Shown here one piece after another: positions 50,196 to 58,925 of a stretch of 64,000 nt of DNA. Origin of the DNA: Mycobacterium triplex (lineage in GTDB: Bacteria; Actinomycetota; Actinomycetes; Mycobacteriales; Mycobacteriaceae); assembly GCF_000689255.1 (NCBI RefSeq), contig NZ_HG964446.1, positions 3,578,734 to 3,642,733 of the forward strand, in the 5' to 3' direction. The notes beneath the pieces were generated by a model that was not told the DNA's origin, searched no databases, and worked only from the letters and a program-made list of their open reading frames with translations. The position numbers and the translations under genes are program-made. Position 1 is the stretch's first letter, and every line of letters begins with the position of its first letter.

Positions 50196-50466
50196 CCGCC
50201 GGGACTTCAGGACCTCTGAACTTGTTGATTGCCGTGACGACCCCGGCGACCTGGTCCCCGCTGAGCTTCTCGGTGTCAAAGACGTGATTGAGCAGCACCT
50301 TGAGGTCGATCATTTGTTGCAGATAGACCAGACATGGCGGGCAGTCCGCGAGATGTTTGGCCACGATCGGACCCCACTGGTCGGGATCGGTGTCGACCAG
50401 GTCGTCGACCAGACGGACGAAATCGACGCAGTCGATCGCGGGAATTGTGTTGTCGTGGACTGTCAT
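50185..50466 (-). CDS. Zinc-binding anti-sigma factor (ZAS type)
   Basis: The 93-residue protein has the His38-x3-Cys42-x2-Cys45 motif (KHLADCPPCLVYLQQ) in a short helical domain, the hallmark of zinc anti-sigma factors such as RshA and RsrA. No membrane segment is present, so it is cytoplasmic. Its ATG overlaps the sigma stop by 4 bases (50463-50466), the usual arrangement of a cognate pair. Redox control through the cysteines is possible. Confidence 0.85.
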   Translation of the reverse strand: MTVHDNTIPAIDCVDFVRLVDDLVDTDPDQWGPIVAKHLADCPPCLVYLQQMIDLKVLLNHVFDTEKLSGDQVAGVVTAINKFRGPEVPAVRD

Positions 50467-51077
50467 TGGCGGTACCACTTCTCTAGTTGGTTGCGGAGAT
50501 TGCCCCGGGCGCGGTACAGCAGCGCGCGCTGCCCCGCGGCGGAGAGGTCGAGAATCTCCGCGGCCTCTTCGGCCGAGGTACCGACGACATCACGCAGAAC
50601 GACAAGCTGCCGCTGCCGTTCGGGCAACGCGTCCAGGGCCGCGCGCAGGTAGCCGATTAACTCTTGGGCCACCGTGCGGTCCTCCGGAAGAAAGCGCCGC
50701 GACGGTGGGTCACTCCAATGCCCGGCGTCGGGGTGGCCGGCGGGATACATCCGGCCCGACAACGGGTCGGTCTCGGCAGCGGCCAGCACCTCGTGGTCGC
50801 GGATCCTGGACTCGCGGCGCCGATGTCGCGACGCGGTGTTCTTCACGATCGCGAACAACCAGGTGCCCACCGAGGAGCGACCTTCGAAGGAAGCCGACGA
50901 CTGCAGCACCTGCACCCACGCCTCCTGCACCGCTTCTTCGGCTATTGTCGCCGAATCCACCATCGTGCGAGCGAAATTCAGCATCGGCCGATGAAAGTCG
51001 CGAACCAGCCTGGCCAGTGGGATCCCGCCGACCAGATGCGCAGTGTCCTCCGGCGGCACCGCCACCGGGCTCACCAT
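50463..51077 (-). CDS. ECF sigma factor with cognate anti-sigma
   Basis: The 204-residue protein has region 2 (LNFARTMVDSATIAEEAVQE, GTWLFAIVKNTASRHRRRE) and region 4 (ALPERQRQLVVLRDVVGTSA, LYRARGNLRNQLEKWYRQ). A long acidic/proline linker with MYPAGHPDAGHWSDPPSRRF separates them, as in some ECF groups that sense metal or oxidative stress. It is 10 bases downstream of the DszC-like gene. The pair with the zinc anti-sigma is clear. Confidence 0.9.
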   Translation of the reverse strand: MVSPVAVPPEDTAHLVGGIPLARLVRDFHRPMLNFARTMVDSATIAEEAVQEAWVQVLQSSASFEGRSSVGTWLFAIVKNTASRHRRRESRIRDHEVLAAAETDPLSGRMYPAGHPDAGHWSDPPSRRFLPEDRTVAQELIGYLRAALDALPERQRQLVVLRDVVGTSAEEAAEILDLSAAGQRALLYRARGNLRNQLEKWYRQ

Positions 51078-51087
51078 CGACCCGAAC

Positions 51088-52152
51088 TCAGCATCTTTCC
51101 AATTCCCAGCGCAGTTGCGCCTCCGACGGCGACTGCACCGGGATGAACGCCGCCTCCCGGTACCGGCGACTGGCCGAAGTCCGGCTAGCGTACCCCTTGC
51201 CGCCTGCGGTGCGGATTTCTAAATCAGCACTGGCACTGGCTAATTCGGCAGCGACAAGGCGCAGCGACAGCAGCTCCTGCTTCGCCGGCGACTTCGCCGC
51301 ACCGACCGCGCCGGCCAATTCGGCCAGCGTCGCCTGCGCGGCGTCGAGCTTGTCGGCGATCGCGTCGACCTCGGCAGTGAACACCGCGTTGACGCCGGTG
51401 AGCCCGAGCCTGCTCTGCTCGACGGTGGTCCTGGTCAGCCCCAGGCACATCGCCGACTGCAGCACCAGAAACGTCGGTCGTACCGTCTGCAGAAACGCGC
51501 CAAAGTCGTTGGACAGCACCTGTTCCGAACCGACGTAGGCGTTTTCCAGGGTCAGATACGACGACGCGGTGCTTCCCAAGGCGAGCAGGTCGAAGTGATC
51601 ACCGAGGACCACGCCCGGGGTATCCAGCCGAAGCGCCACGATCAGCCTCTCCCCCGCATCGGTGCGCGCCGCGGTCACCATCGTCGAGTCGGGATACAGG
51701 TTGCTGGCCCACCTGATCGAACCGCTCAGCAGGTAACCGCCGTCGACCGTTGCGGCGGTCAGATCCAGGCTGCCACAGCCGGCCGCCTCCTTGAACGCCG
51801 AAGCCATCCCGGTCACTCCCAGCGTGGTTCCGGCAAGCAGCGACCTGGCCGCCGCGAGACTGAATGGCGTTGCGGCCATTAGCAAATACTCCAACACCAC
51901 GCGATTGGCCCACACCGAGAATCCCGTGCTCATGCACGCCCCGGAGATGCGGCCGATGACTTCGGCCATCTGCGGGAGCCGCCCGTCGGTGTTTCCCGGG
52001 GCGCCGAGGCCGAGCAGTCCCGCGGCACCCAGCCGGGTGAAGCTGCGGCGGGAGGTTTCCTCGCCGCGGTCCAGCGCGCTTGCGTGGGCACCAATGTCTG
52101 CCAGCAGCTCTGGATCAAGCCGCTCGACGGCGGCATCCGCGGTTGCGGTCAC
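51088..52152 (-). CDS. Acyl-CoA dehydrogenase-fold flavoprotein (DszC-like)
   Basis: The 354-residue protein has MAEVIGRISGACMSTGFSVW, then GVTGMASAFKEAAGCGSLDL in the place of the usual acyl-CoA dehydrogenase substrate loop, and a C-terminal four-helix domain ending TAGGKGYASRTSASRRYREA. The catalytic glutamate region is not obvious, which suggests a flavin-dependent monooxygenase of the DszC/HpaB-like side of the fold. The GTG at 52152 follows AGGAGG. It is between osmC and sigma genes on one strand. Confidence 0.75.
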   Translation of the reverse strand: MTATADAAVERLDPELLADIGAHASALDRGEETSRRSFTRLGAAGLLGLGAPGNTDGRLPQMAEVIGRISGACMSTGFSVWANRVVLEYLLMAATPFSLAAARSLLAGTTLGVTGMASAFKEAAGCGSLDLTAATVDGGYLLSGSIRWASNLYPDSTMVTAARTDAGERLIVALRLDTPGVVLGDHFDLLALGSTASSYLTLENAYVGSEQVLSNDFGAFLQTVRPTFLVLQSAMCLGLTRTTVEQSRLGLTGVNAVFTAEVDAIADKLDAAQATLAELAGAVGAAKSPAKQELLSLRLVAAELASASADLEIRTAGGKGYASRTSASRRYREAAFIPVQSPSEAQLRWELERC

Positions 52153-52184
52153 GGCAAGGCCTCCTGTTCGCTCTGATTCCAGGA

Positions 52185-52709
52185 CTATTCGACGACGAGA
52201 GTCGAGTCGACGCTTGCCGGGCGGCGGAAGGTGTTCACCACGGGCGACCATTCGATGGCGTTGTCGTGGATCTGCTTGAGCGTCTCGTCGTCGGTGTCGC
52301 CGGCCAGCGCCACCTTGCAGCGCACCGCGGTGAAGCCGAGCACCTTGCCGTCCGGGGTGTCGCCGACTCCCCACACCGCGGAGATGTCGATGTCACCTTC
52401 CATCTCGACCTCGATCTTGGTGAGCGTCACGCCGCGGTGGGTCGCATTGGCCAACAGCCCGACCGAGATGCAGGAACCCAGGGCGGCCAGGGCGGTCTCG
52501 GAGGGATTGGGCGCGGAGTCGTCACCGAGCAGCGCGGGCGGTTCACCGACGAGCAGCGGTGCGAGGTCGCGCACGTAGGTCATGTTGCGAAACCCGGCTT
52601 CACACACCGTTTTGGCTTTCAGCGTCTTCTTGCCGGTGGTGGGATCGGCCTTGGCGTTACAGGACAGCCGGTCGAGCCCTTCCGCGTCGATGACGAGCGC
52701 GTCGGTCAT
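52185..52709 (-). CDS. OsmC/Ohr-family peroxide-defence protein
   Basis: The 174-residue protein has the two conserved cysteine positions of the family only in part: one in ALAALGSCISVGLLANATHR and one in FTAVRCKVALAGD. The N-terminal strand KTLKAKTVCEAGFRN adds a third. GGAGGAACTCC precedes the ATG at 52709. It is 32 bases upstream of the DszC-like gene, so it may head the run ending with the USP gene. Confidence 0.85.
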   Translation of the reverse strand: MTDALVIDAEGLDRLSCNAKADPTTGKKTLKAKTVCEAGFRNMTYVRDLAPLLVGEPPALLGDDSAPNPSETALAALGSCISVGLLANATHRGVTLTKIEVEMEGDIDISAVWGVGDTPDGKVLGFTAVRCKVALAGDTDDETLKQIHDNAIEWSPVVNTFRRPASVDSTLVVE

Positions 52710-52869
52710 GGAGTTCCTCCGTTTCTCGCTGATTTTGGTCTCCACCGGGTTAGTGCTCGGCGGGCGCTGGCACGTGACGGCGGGTCGGATTGGTCTACCG
52801 CGCCGACGCGAGCCAGGATGCCGCCGAACCGCGCGGTCGCCGCCGGCCGCTGCGCTCAACCGGATTTGC

Positions 52870-54180
52870 TCAACTCAACAGGCTTTGGGCGATGTAGTGG
52901 CCTTCTGCGGGCGCGGGTGGCACCGCGAAGATTGCTGAACCGATGTGCCGGATGTACTCGTTGAGCAGGTCGTTGGCGCCGAGCCGGTTCTGCAAACGAA
53001 TAAAATCTTGCGGATCTTTTTGGTACGAGATGAACAGCAGTCCGGCGTTGAGTTGGCCATTCGGGTCCAGGCCGTCGGTGTAGTTGTAGGAGCGGCGACG
53101 GATCATGATGCCGTCATTGTTTTCCCGGGCGGCCAAGGCGACGTGTGACAGGGGATCGATCAGCGGTTCACCGTCGGGGCCCTTGGCGGTGAAGTTCGGC
53201 GCGTCGAATTCGGCTTTGCCGCTCAGCGGCGCCCCTTCCTGTTTGGTGCGGCCGAAGATCTTCTGCTGGTTGCCGATCCGGTCGACGTCCCACGTCTCCA
53301 GCAGCATCCGGATCTTGCGGACGACCTGATAGGTTCCGCCGTTCATCCACGGCTGGTCGCTGTTGTCGACCCAGACGAATCGTTCGTACTCCGCCTCGCT
53401 GGTCACGTTGCGGGTACCGTCCTTGAATCCCAACAGGTTTCGCGGGGTCTGCTGACCGGGTCCGGCCGAGGCACGTCCGAAGCCCAGCACCGCCCAGGAC
53501 GGCGAGACGATATTGCGGCCGAGGCGGGCCAGGTTACGCACGGCGTGGTAGCAGACCTGCGGGTCGTCGGCGCAGGCTTGCACCGACAGGTCGCCGCCGC
53601 GCAGCCGCGGATCGAGGTTGTCCCCGTTGAGGGGGGGCAAATCGGTGAACGCCGCCGGACGCCGCGCGGCGAGCCCAAACCGATCACCGAACAGCGACGG
53701 CCCCAACCCGATCGTGACGGTGAGACTGGCGGGGCTCAGCCCGTAGGTCTCGCCGGTGTCGGTGGGGGGCTGCACCTCGACCTGTGGCGCGACGGTGCCG
53801 ACGGGCTTACCCTGCTGCAGGACAGCGACCGCGGCCGACCAGCGAGCCAACAGCGCCTGTAGGTCGTCGCGAGTGGCGCCCGGCGCCAGCGAGAACGACA
53901 TGAAGACGGCGTAACGCTGTGGGAGCGTAGCGATTCCACCCTGATGGACCTGGCCGTAGAAGGGATAGCTCCGACGCATGTCCACCACGTCGTCATCGTC
54001 GCCGTGGTGCCCGGTCGCCGACGCATAGCCGGCGAAGCCGCCCCCGACGGCACCGACGGCGGTCCCGGTGAGACCGGCCAGCATCGCGCCGCCGAGCATC
54101 CGCCGACGCGATACCGGCGCGGCATCGGCCGGCGTTCCGGTGATGTCGGTGGCAGATTGGGGTAGCTCGTCGTCAGCCAT
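52870..54180 (-). CDS. efeB: Tat-exported Dyp-type peroxidase EfeB
   Basis: The 436-residue protein has a twin-arginine signal (SRRRMLGGAMLAGLTGTAVG, about residues 24-43), the Dyp catalytic motif GFKDGT and a proximal heme His in DPLSHVALAARE. EfeB acts outside the membrane in iron acquisition, either oxidising Fe(II) or extracting iron from heme. It is 2 bases downstream of efeO. Its length is normal. Confidence 0.93.
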   Translation of the reverse strand: MADDELPQSATDITGTPADAAPVSRRRMLGGAMLAGLTGTAVGAVGGGFAGYASATGHHGDDDDVVDMRRSYPFYGQVHQGGIATLPQRYAVFMSFSLAPGATRDDLQALLARWSAAVAVLQQGKPVGTVAPQVEVQPPTDTGETYGLSPASLTVTIGLGPSLFGDRFGLAARRPAAFTDLPPLNGDNLDPRLRGGDLSVQACADDPQVCYHAVRNLARLGRNIVSPSWAVLGFGRASAGPGQQTPRNLLGFKDGTRNVTSEAEYERFVWVDNSDQPWMNGGTYQVVRKIRMLLETWDVDRIGNQQKIFGRTKQEGAPLSGKAEFDAPNFTAKGPDGEPLIDPLSHVALAARENNDGIMIRRRSYNYTDGLDPNGQLNAGLLFISYQKDPQDFIRLQNRLGANDLLNEYIRHIGSAIFAVPPAPAEGHYIAQSLLS

Positions 54181-54182
54181 TG

Positions 54183-55430
54183 TCAGTTCGTTGAGACCAC
54201 TTTTTGAGCGACGGTGGACAGGCTCTGGTGCAGCGGCTGAATCACCGCGGTCAATTTCGTTGCGTCGCTGGCCTGTAGCGCCGGAGTGTAGGTCCGGTAG
54301 CCGCCCAGCGCCGACGGGTCGCGATAGCCGTCCAGAACATTCAGTACCGCCCGGAACTGCTGATCGATCTGACTGACCAGATTGGCGTCGATCTTCTCCA
54401 GGCCCGGACGCAGCGAAGCGTAAGCCTGTTGCGCGCCTTCGACATTGCCGGAGAAGTCGACCAGGTCAATGTGACTGAACGCCTCTTCTTCGCCGGTGAT
54501 CTTCGTGTTCTGCACCTCCTCGATCAAATCGCTTGCGCCGTTGGCCAAATCCTCCGGCTTGTACTGCAGGCCCGCGACAACATCCTTCAATTTGCCGACG
54601 TTGGTCACCAACTCGGTGCTCAAGGCCTTGGTACCGGGAGTGATCGCGTTACCCTGCCACAGGTCTCGCTCGATGGCGTGGAAGCCCTTCCATCCGACCT
54701 TGGCGTCGACGGGGGTCGACGCGCGCATGTCGATCAGATAGTCCAGGCTGCCGGCATTGTCGCCGACCGCGAAGCCCGGCAGCACGAAGCCTTCGACGGT
54801 GGATTCCGCACGCTCGTAGAACAGCCGGGCTTTGGCGTAGGCTGCCTTGGCGGCGTCGAGGTTGCCCGCCTGGATCGCCGCGTCGAGTGCCTTGACCCCG
54901 TCGCCGAGTTGGCCGATCTGGTTGACGATGTAGGTCGCGTAGTCCTTGGTGCCCTGGCGCAGGATGCTCGCCACCGTGCCCGTCGGCCCGGCCGGTGCCT
55001 GACCCGTCACCGTCAGGGTTTGGTATTCGGTGCTCGCACCGGGGCAATACAGCTGGTACGAACCGCCATCCAGCGTGATGGTGAACGACACCGGATCCAG
55101 GCCGGGCGCTAGGTTCTCCTTCTCCCCGACGATGCGCTGGTCCCGCAGCAATTCCACCTCGGTGATGCCCGGCGCGCTGGTGTTGACGACGGTGAAGGTC
55201 ACCGGCCCGGCGGGCACGCTGGAGGTGTCCAGGGAGCAGCCGTCTTTTCCGCCACTGTTGGCCATCGTCACCTTGACCGCCTTGGCGCCGCCGCTCTTCG
55301 ATGGGCTCGAGGAGCTGTTCGAGTGGCCGCAACCGGGCGCCACGAACACCGAGACCACAACCAAAAGCGATGCGGTCAACCAGAATTCACGAGACCGCCA
55401 CCTTGCCCGGCCGGTGCGATTCGCTATCAC
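54183..55430 (-). CDS. efeO: EfeO-type iron-binding lipoprotein
   Basis: The 415-residue protein has a lipoprotein-type signal (LLVVVSVFVAPGCGHSNS, lipid cysteine near residue 34). A cupredoxin-like domain follows (GCSLDTSSVPAGPVTFTVVN ... YQLYCPG). The M75 domain has the iron motif HxxE in GWKGFHAIERDLW. The GTG at 55430 follows AGGGAAACGA and lies inside the 3' end of efeU (44-base overlap). It belongs to the EfeUOB iron uptake system. Confidence 0.92.
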   Translation of the reverse strand: MIANRTGRARWRSREFWLTASLLVVVSVFVAPGCGHSNSSSSPSKSGGAKAVKVTMANSGGKDGCSLDTSSVPAGPVTFTVVNTSAPGITEVELLRDQRIVGEKENLAPGLDPVSFTITLDGGSYQLYCPGASTEYQTLTVTGQAPAGPTGTVASILRQGTKDYATYIVNQIGQLGDGVKALDAAIQAGNLDAAKAAYAKARLFYERAESTVEGFVLPGFAVGDNAGSLDYLIDMRASTPVDAKVGWKGFHAIERDLWQGNAITPGTKALSTELVTNVGKLKDVVAGLQYKPEDLANGASDLIEEVQNTKITGEEEAFSHIDLVDFSGNVEGAQQAYASLRPGLEKIDANLVSQIDQQFRAVLNVLDGYRDPSALGGYRTYTPALQASDATKLTAVIQPLHQSLSTVAQKVVSTN

Positions 55431-56994
55431 TCGTTTCCCTCTCTTGTTCGGCTCGCGCGTCGCCGCGCATCGAGACAATGGCGGCAGTTGCACTGGCCAG
55501 CGCAAAGCAGGCTAGTACCACCGGAAGCCAGATTCGCCACAGCTGGCGCTCCGCGTGTTTCCGGGTGCTCGCGGCGATCTGGGCCGCCGTCGCCTGGTCT
55601 TCGACACCGGCCGTCGACCAGTCCGTCGGTAGCCCGCCAAGGCTGACGGTCTTGGCCCCGGTCAGCCCGCCGCCGGTCAGGATCGCGGTGCGGCTGCTCG
55701 ACGCGTGCGCACTCAGCACGGAATCACCGTGCGCGAACACGGTATACACGGTCGTCGTTGCCCATTGCCCGACAAACGGCCCCGGAGTGCGGCCGACCGA
55801 GAGACCGACCGGCAGCCGCCCTCCCGTCATGCTCACCAACTGATCCAGCGTGACTGCCGGCGCGCCATCGGCCCCGGCGGGCTCGGAGGCCTGCCACTCC
55901 TGGACCGGCAACCCGTCCAGGGTTCGATCGCCTACCGGGACAAGCAGGATGCCGGGCTGGTTCGCGGCGCCGTCGGAGATGACCAGCTCGCGTCCGTGTG
56001 GCCCGAGCCTCATCGACACCTGCGCGGTGTGCCCGGAGCGGTCGGTGACGGTGCGCACCCGCGCGATCGGTGCGGCGCCACCGGCGGGCGGCGCGATCGC
56101 CAGCACCGCCGCGACGATAGACAGCACCGCGCAAGCGGCCAGCTGCAGCCGGCAACGGGCCCGTGGCGTCGCGGCCAGGCGCGCGGGCCACAGGAAGACG
56201 ACCAGCACCGGCACCGCGTACAGGAGCCAGCCCAGCACCTCGATGAGGCGCGGGTCGGTGGGGATGCCGAACACGCCGGCGAGCAGGGCGCCCAGCACGG
56301 ACTGACTCGGAATCCAGCCCGAGAAGTCCAGCACCTGCCGCTGGCCGATGTTCACCCAGCCCGCCTCGTGTGCGGTGCGCAGTGCCCCGAGCACCAGTCC
56401 GGCCGCGATCAGCACCAAAAACACGCCGGTGATTCGGAAGAAGCGGCCGAGATTGAGCTTCAGCCCGCCCAGGTACAGACCGACTCCCAACACGATCGAC
56501 GCCCCGAGCCCGACCGCGCCGCCCAGCACGGCGAACCACCGGTTGCCGTGCGAGGTCTGCGCCGCCGCCAACAGGAACACCGAGGTCTCGAACCCCTCCT
56601 TGAGCACGGCCAGAAAAGCCATCGCTGCGAGCGCGAGCGCACCGCCACGGTTGAGCGCCTGTTGGGCTTCGCGCTCGAGTTCACCCTTGAGCCGCGCGGC
56701 ATTGCGGTTCATCCAAATGATCATCGACGTCACGAACACCACGGCAATGGCGTCGATGACCGTCTCCATCATCTCCTGCTGGGCCTGCGGCAACGTCGCC
56801 GAAAACAGATCCAGTCCGACACCGACCGCGACGCTGATCAGCACCGCCAAGGCCACCCCGGCGAACATCGGACGAGTCGATTGCGCATTTCGCTTGAGGA
56901 ACGCGGCAACGATGCTCACGATGAGCGTCGCCTCCAGGCCTTCGCGTAGGCCGATGAGGAACGTGCCGAGGAAAACGCCGAATACGCCCTGCAT
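55387..56994 (-). CDS. efeU: FTR1-family iron permease EfeU with long C-terminal domain
   Basis: The 535-residue protein has the two ferric permease motifs, REGLEA near residue 17 and KEGFE near residue 130, and about seven helices in its first 290 residues. E. coli EfeU stops near 276. Here a further exported domain of about 200 residues follows (VRTVTDRSGHTAQVSMRLGP region) and then a last membrane helix (LPVVLACFALASATAAIV). Similar extensions occur in other actinobacteria. An IdeR-like box is 37 bases upstream. Confidence 0.92.
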   Translation of the reverse strand: MQGVFGVFLGTFLIGLREGLEATLIVSIVAAFLKRNAQSTRPMFAGVALAVLISVAVGVGLDLFSATLPQAQQEMMETVIDAIAVVFVTSMIIWMNRNAARLKGELEREAQQALNRGGALALAAMAFLAVLKEGFETSVFLLAAAQTSHGNRWFAVLGGAVGLGASIVLGVGLYLGGLKLNLGRFFRITGVFLVLIAAGLVLGALRTAHEAGWVNIGQRQVLDFSGWIPSQSVLGALLAGVFGIPTDPRLIEVLGWLLYAVPVLVVFLWPARLAATPRARCRLQLAACAVLSIVAAVLAIAPPAGGAAPIARVRTVTDRSGHTAQVSMRLGPHGRELVISDGAANQPGILLVPVGDRTLDGLPVQEWQASEPAGADGAPAVTLDQLVSMTGGRLPVGLSVGRTPGPFVGQWATTTVYTVFAHGDSVLSAHASSSRTAILTGGGLTGAKTVSLGGLPTDWSTAGVEDQATAAQIAASTRKHAERQLWRIWLPVVLACFALASATAAIVSMRGDARAEQERETSDSESHRPGKVAVS

Positions 56995-57030
56995 ACGTCC
57001 GATTCCCGTCCCGTGGCTCGGAACCCTGAC

Positions 57031-57049
57031 TTAGCCTACCCTAACTTCG
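57031..57049 (-). promoter_or_regulatory. IdeR-like iron box upstream of efeU
   Basis: TTAGCCTACCCTAACTTCG (plus strand) shares TTAG, CTAA and 11 of 19 positions with the IdeR consensus TTAGGTTAGSCTAACCTAA. Its place 37 bases before the efeU start fits iron-dependent repression. Confidence 0.6.
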
Positions 57050-57108
57050 GCTTGAGCCCGTGTCACTTCTCGCGTCACATCGAGCGTCGGTGCGCCGTCA
57101 TAAAGGGC

Positions 57109-57549
57109 ATGAACCCCATCCTTTTCCGCGTTTTCCTGTTCGTGCTGACGCTCAGCGGCGCGTTCGTCGGAGGCTGGGCGTATTTCGCCCCGCTGAATTG
57201 GTACAACACCTTTCCCGGCATGGGTATGCGGTGGCTTCCCGTCCTCGGCCCGTACAACGAGCATCTGGTCGCGGACGTCGGCGGCATGTACCTGGCGCTG
57301 ACCGCACTGGGCGCGCTGACGCTGGTCTATCTCTCGAATCGGACGCTGCGGCTGGTCACCGCGGTGAGCTGGACGACCTTCAACCTGCTGCACCTGATCT
57401 ATCACCTGAGGATGCTGCACATGTACGGCCCCCGCGACGCCATCCTCAACGTGGTCGCGCTGGGCACGGTTCTGCTCTGCTCCGCGGCGCTGGCACTACC
57501 CGCCCGGTCGAACGACGTCAGTGGCCTGGCTCGGTCACGAAGTCGATGA
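57109..57549 (+). CDS. Small four-helix membrane protein, function unknown
   Basis: The 146-residue protein has about four membrane helices (LFRVFLFVLTLSGAFVGGWA; LYLALTALGALTLVYLS; a helix near 85-105; ILNVVALGTVLLCSAALAL). A conserved-looking periplasmic segment NWYNTFPGMGMRWLPVLGPY lies between helices 1 and 2. AAAGGG precedes the ATG at 57109. It is divergent from efeU across the IdeR-like box, so iron control is possible. Its end overlaps the DUF3097 gene by 32 bases. Confidence 0.7.
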   Translation: MNPILFRVFLFVLTLSGAFVGGWAYFAPLNWYNTFPGMGMRWLPVLGPYNEHLVADVGGMYLALTALGALTLVYLSNRTLRLVTAVSWTTFNLLHLIYHLRMLHMYGPRDAILNVVALGTVLLCSAALALPARSNDVSGLARSRSR

Positions 57550-58348
57550 GTTCTTCGACCTTGCCGATCAGCGCGGGTTCCAGATCGTTCCAGTCGCGCA
57601 CCCGCGACCGGATACGCTGCCACGCCCTGGCGATGTCGGCCTGGCTGGCGTGCGGCAACCGCAGCGCCTGGCACGCACCGTGCTTCCAGTCGATGGACCG
57701 CGGCACCTCGGGCCAGGCCGCCAGGCCGAGCCGCTGCGGCTTCACCGCCTGCCAGATGTCGACATACGGGTGGCCGACGACGAGCGTGTCGGGGCCGCCC
57801 GGTCCCCGTCGCACGGCCTCGGCGATGCGCGCCTCTTTCGACCCCGCGACGAGGTGATCGACAAGAACGCCGAGCCGGCGGCCAGGGCCGGGAGCGAACT
57901 CCGCCACGATGCCCACCAGGTCGTCGACGCCACCGAGATGCTCGACGACGACACCCTCGATGCGCAGGTCCTCGCCCCAGACCTGCGCAATCAGTTCCGC
58001 ATCGTGACGGCCCTCGACATAGATCCGGCTGGCACGCGCGACCCGGGCACGTGCGCCCGGGACCGCGACGGAGCCCGAGGCCGTGCGGTTCGCAGCGGCC
58101 GGTGTCGCGCGGCGCGGCGCGGTGAGGATCACCGGACGCCCCTCCAGCAGGTAACCCGGCCCCAGCGGAAAGCCGCGGACGTGACCGCGCCGGTCCTCGA
58201 GGTCGACGCGTCCGTACTCGACCCGGACCACCGCACCGACGTAGCCGGTCTCCACGTCTTCGACGACGAGGCCGAGATCAGCGGGGTGTTCGGTCGAGCG
58301 GGGCTGGCGCCGGCCGGCGGCCAGAACGTCGGTTCCGTAGCGATCCAT
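57518..58348 (-). CDS. DUF3097-family protein
   Basis: The 276-residue protein matches the actinobacterial DUF3097 family by its start (RYGTDVLAAGRR), the RIYVEGRHDAELIAQVWGED segment, which resembles a Toprim-type acidic core (E-x-D), and VLVDHLVAGSKEARIAE. The function is not established; a nucleic-acid role is suggested by the Toprim likeness. ATG 58348 is preferred over the adjacent GTG 58351. Confidence 0.75.
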   Translation of the reverse strand: MDRYGTDVLAAGRRQPRSTEHPADLGLVVEDVETGYVGAVVRVEYGRVDLEDRRGHVRGFPLGPGYLLEGRPVILTAPRRATPAAANRTASGSVAVPGARARVARASRIYVEGRHDAELIAQVWGEDLRIEGVVVEHLGGVDDLVGIVAEFAPGPGRRLGVLVDHLVAGSKEARIAEAVRRGPGGPDTLVVGHPYVDIWQAVKPQRLGLAAWPEVPRSIDWKHGACQALRLPHASQADIARAWQRIRSRVRDWNDLEPALIGKVEELIDFVTEPGH

Positions 58349-58637
58349 CACGCGGCAATCCTAGGAACGCTCACGGCCAAAATCCGTGATCGGCACGCCC
58401 GTGCGCGCGGCCGTCGATGCCGCGACACTTAAACGGTTGCGACGACACGCCGCGGCGGGTCGCAATGGATTAAGTCTCGAGGACGCCAGCGCCGTCCGCC
58501 CACACCGAGCGGGCGCTAATAAATGGAAAAGATCAGGGCGATCGGCGTCAGGACCGCGTTGCCTTAGCTTACAAACGACATGGTGGCTGCTAACTTACTT
58601 AGAGCGTTTAACGCACCGCAGTTGATGAGGTGGAGTC

Positions 58638-58925
58638 ATGGGGATGGCCGATCTGGTGTCGAGGGCTGTCGCGTTTCTGCGCGCCGGCTACCCGACCGGA
58701 ATGCCCGCGACCGGCTATCTGCCGCTCGCGGCGCTGTTGCCCCGCCGGGTAACCGACGACGAAATCGTCACTATCACAAGCGAATTCATGGCCCCGCAGC
58801 CGGCTCCGGTCAGCGCCGTCGACATCGGAGTCGCGATCTTTCGGGTCACCAACGCGATGCCGTCACTCGACGACATCGAGCGCGTCGAGTTACGGCTCGA
58901 TGCGATGGGGCGCACGCGGCGTTAG
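58638..58925 (+). CDS. DUF3349 domain protein
   Basis: The 95-residue helical protein has the family pattern RAVAFLRAGYPTGMPATGYLPLAALLPRR in shortened form, followed by VTDDEIVTI and VDIGVAIFRVTN. DUF3349 is nearly confined to mycobacteria and relatives. GAGGTGGAGTC precedes the ATG. Its last four bases overlap those of the opposing patatin gene. The 290-bp region upstream (58352-58637) holds no other visible gene. Confidence 0.8.
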   Translation: MGMADLVSRAVAFLRAGYPTGMPATGYLPLAALLPRRVTDDEIVTITSEFMAPQPAPVSAVDIGVAIFRVTNAMPSLDDIERVELRLDAMGRTRR

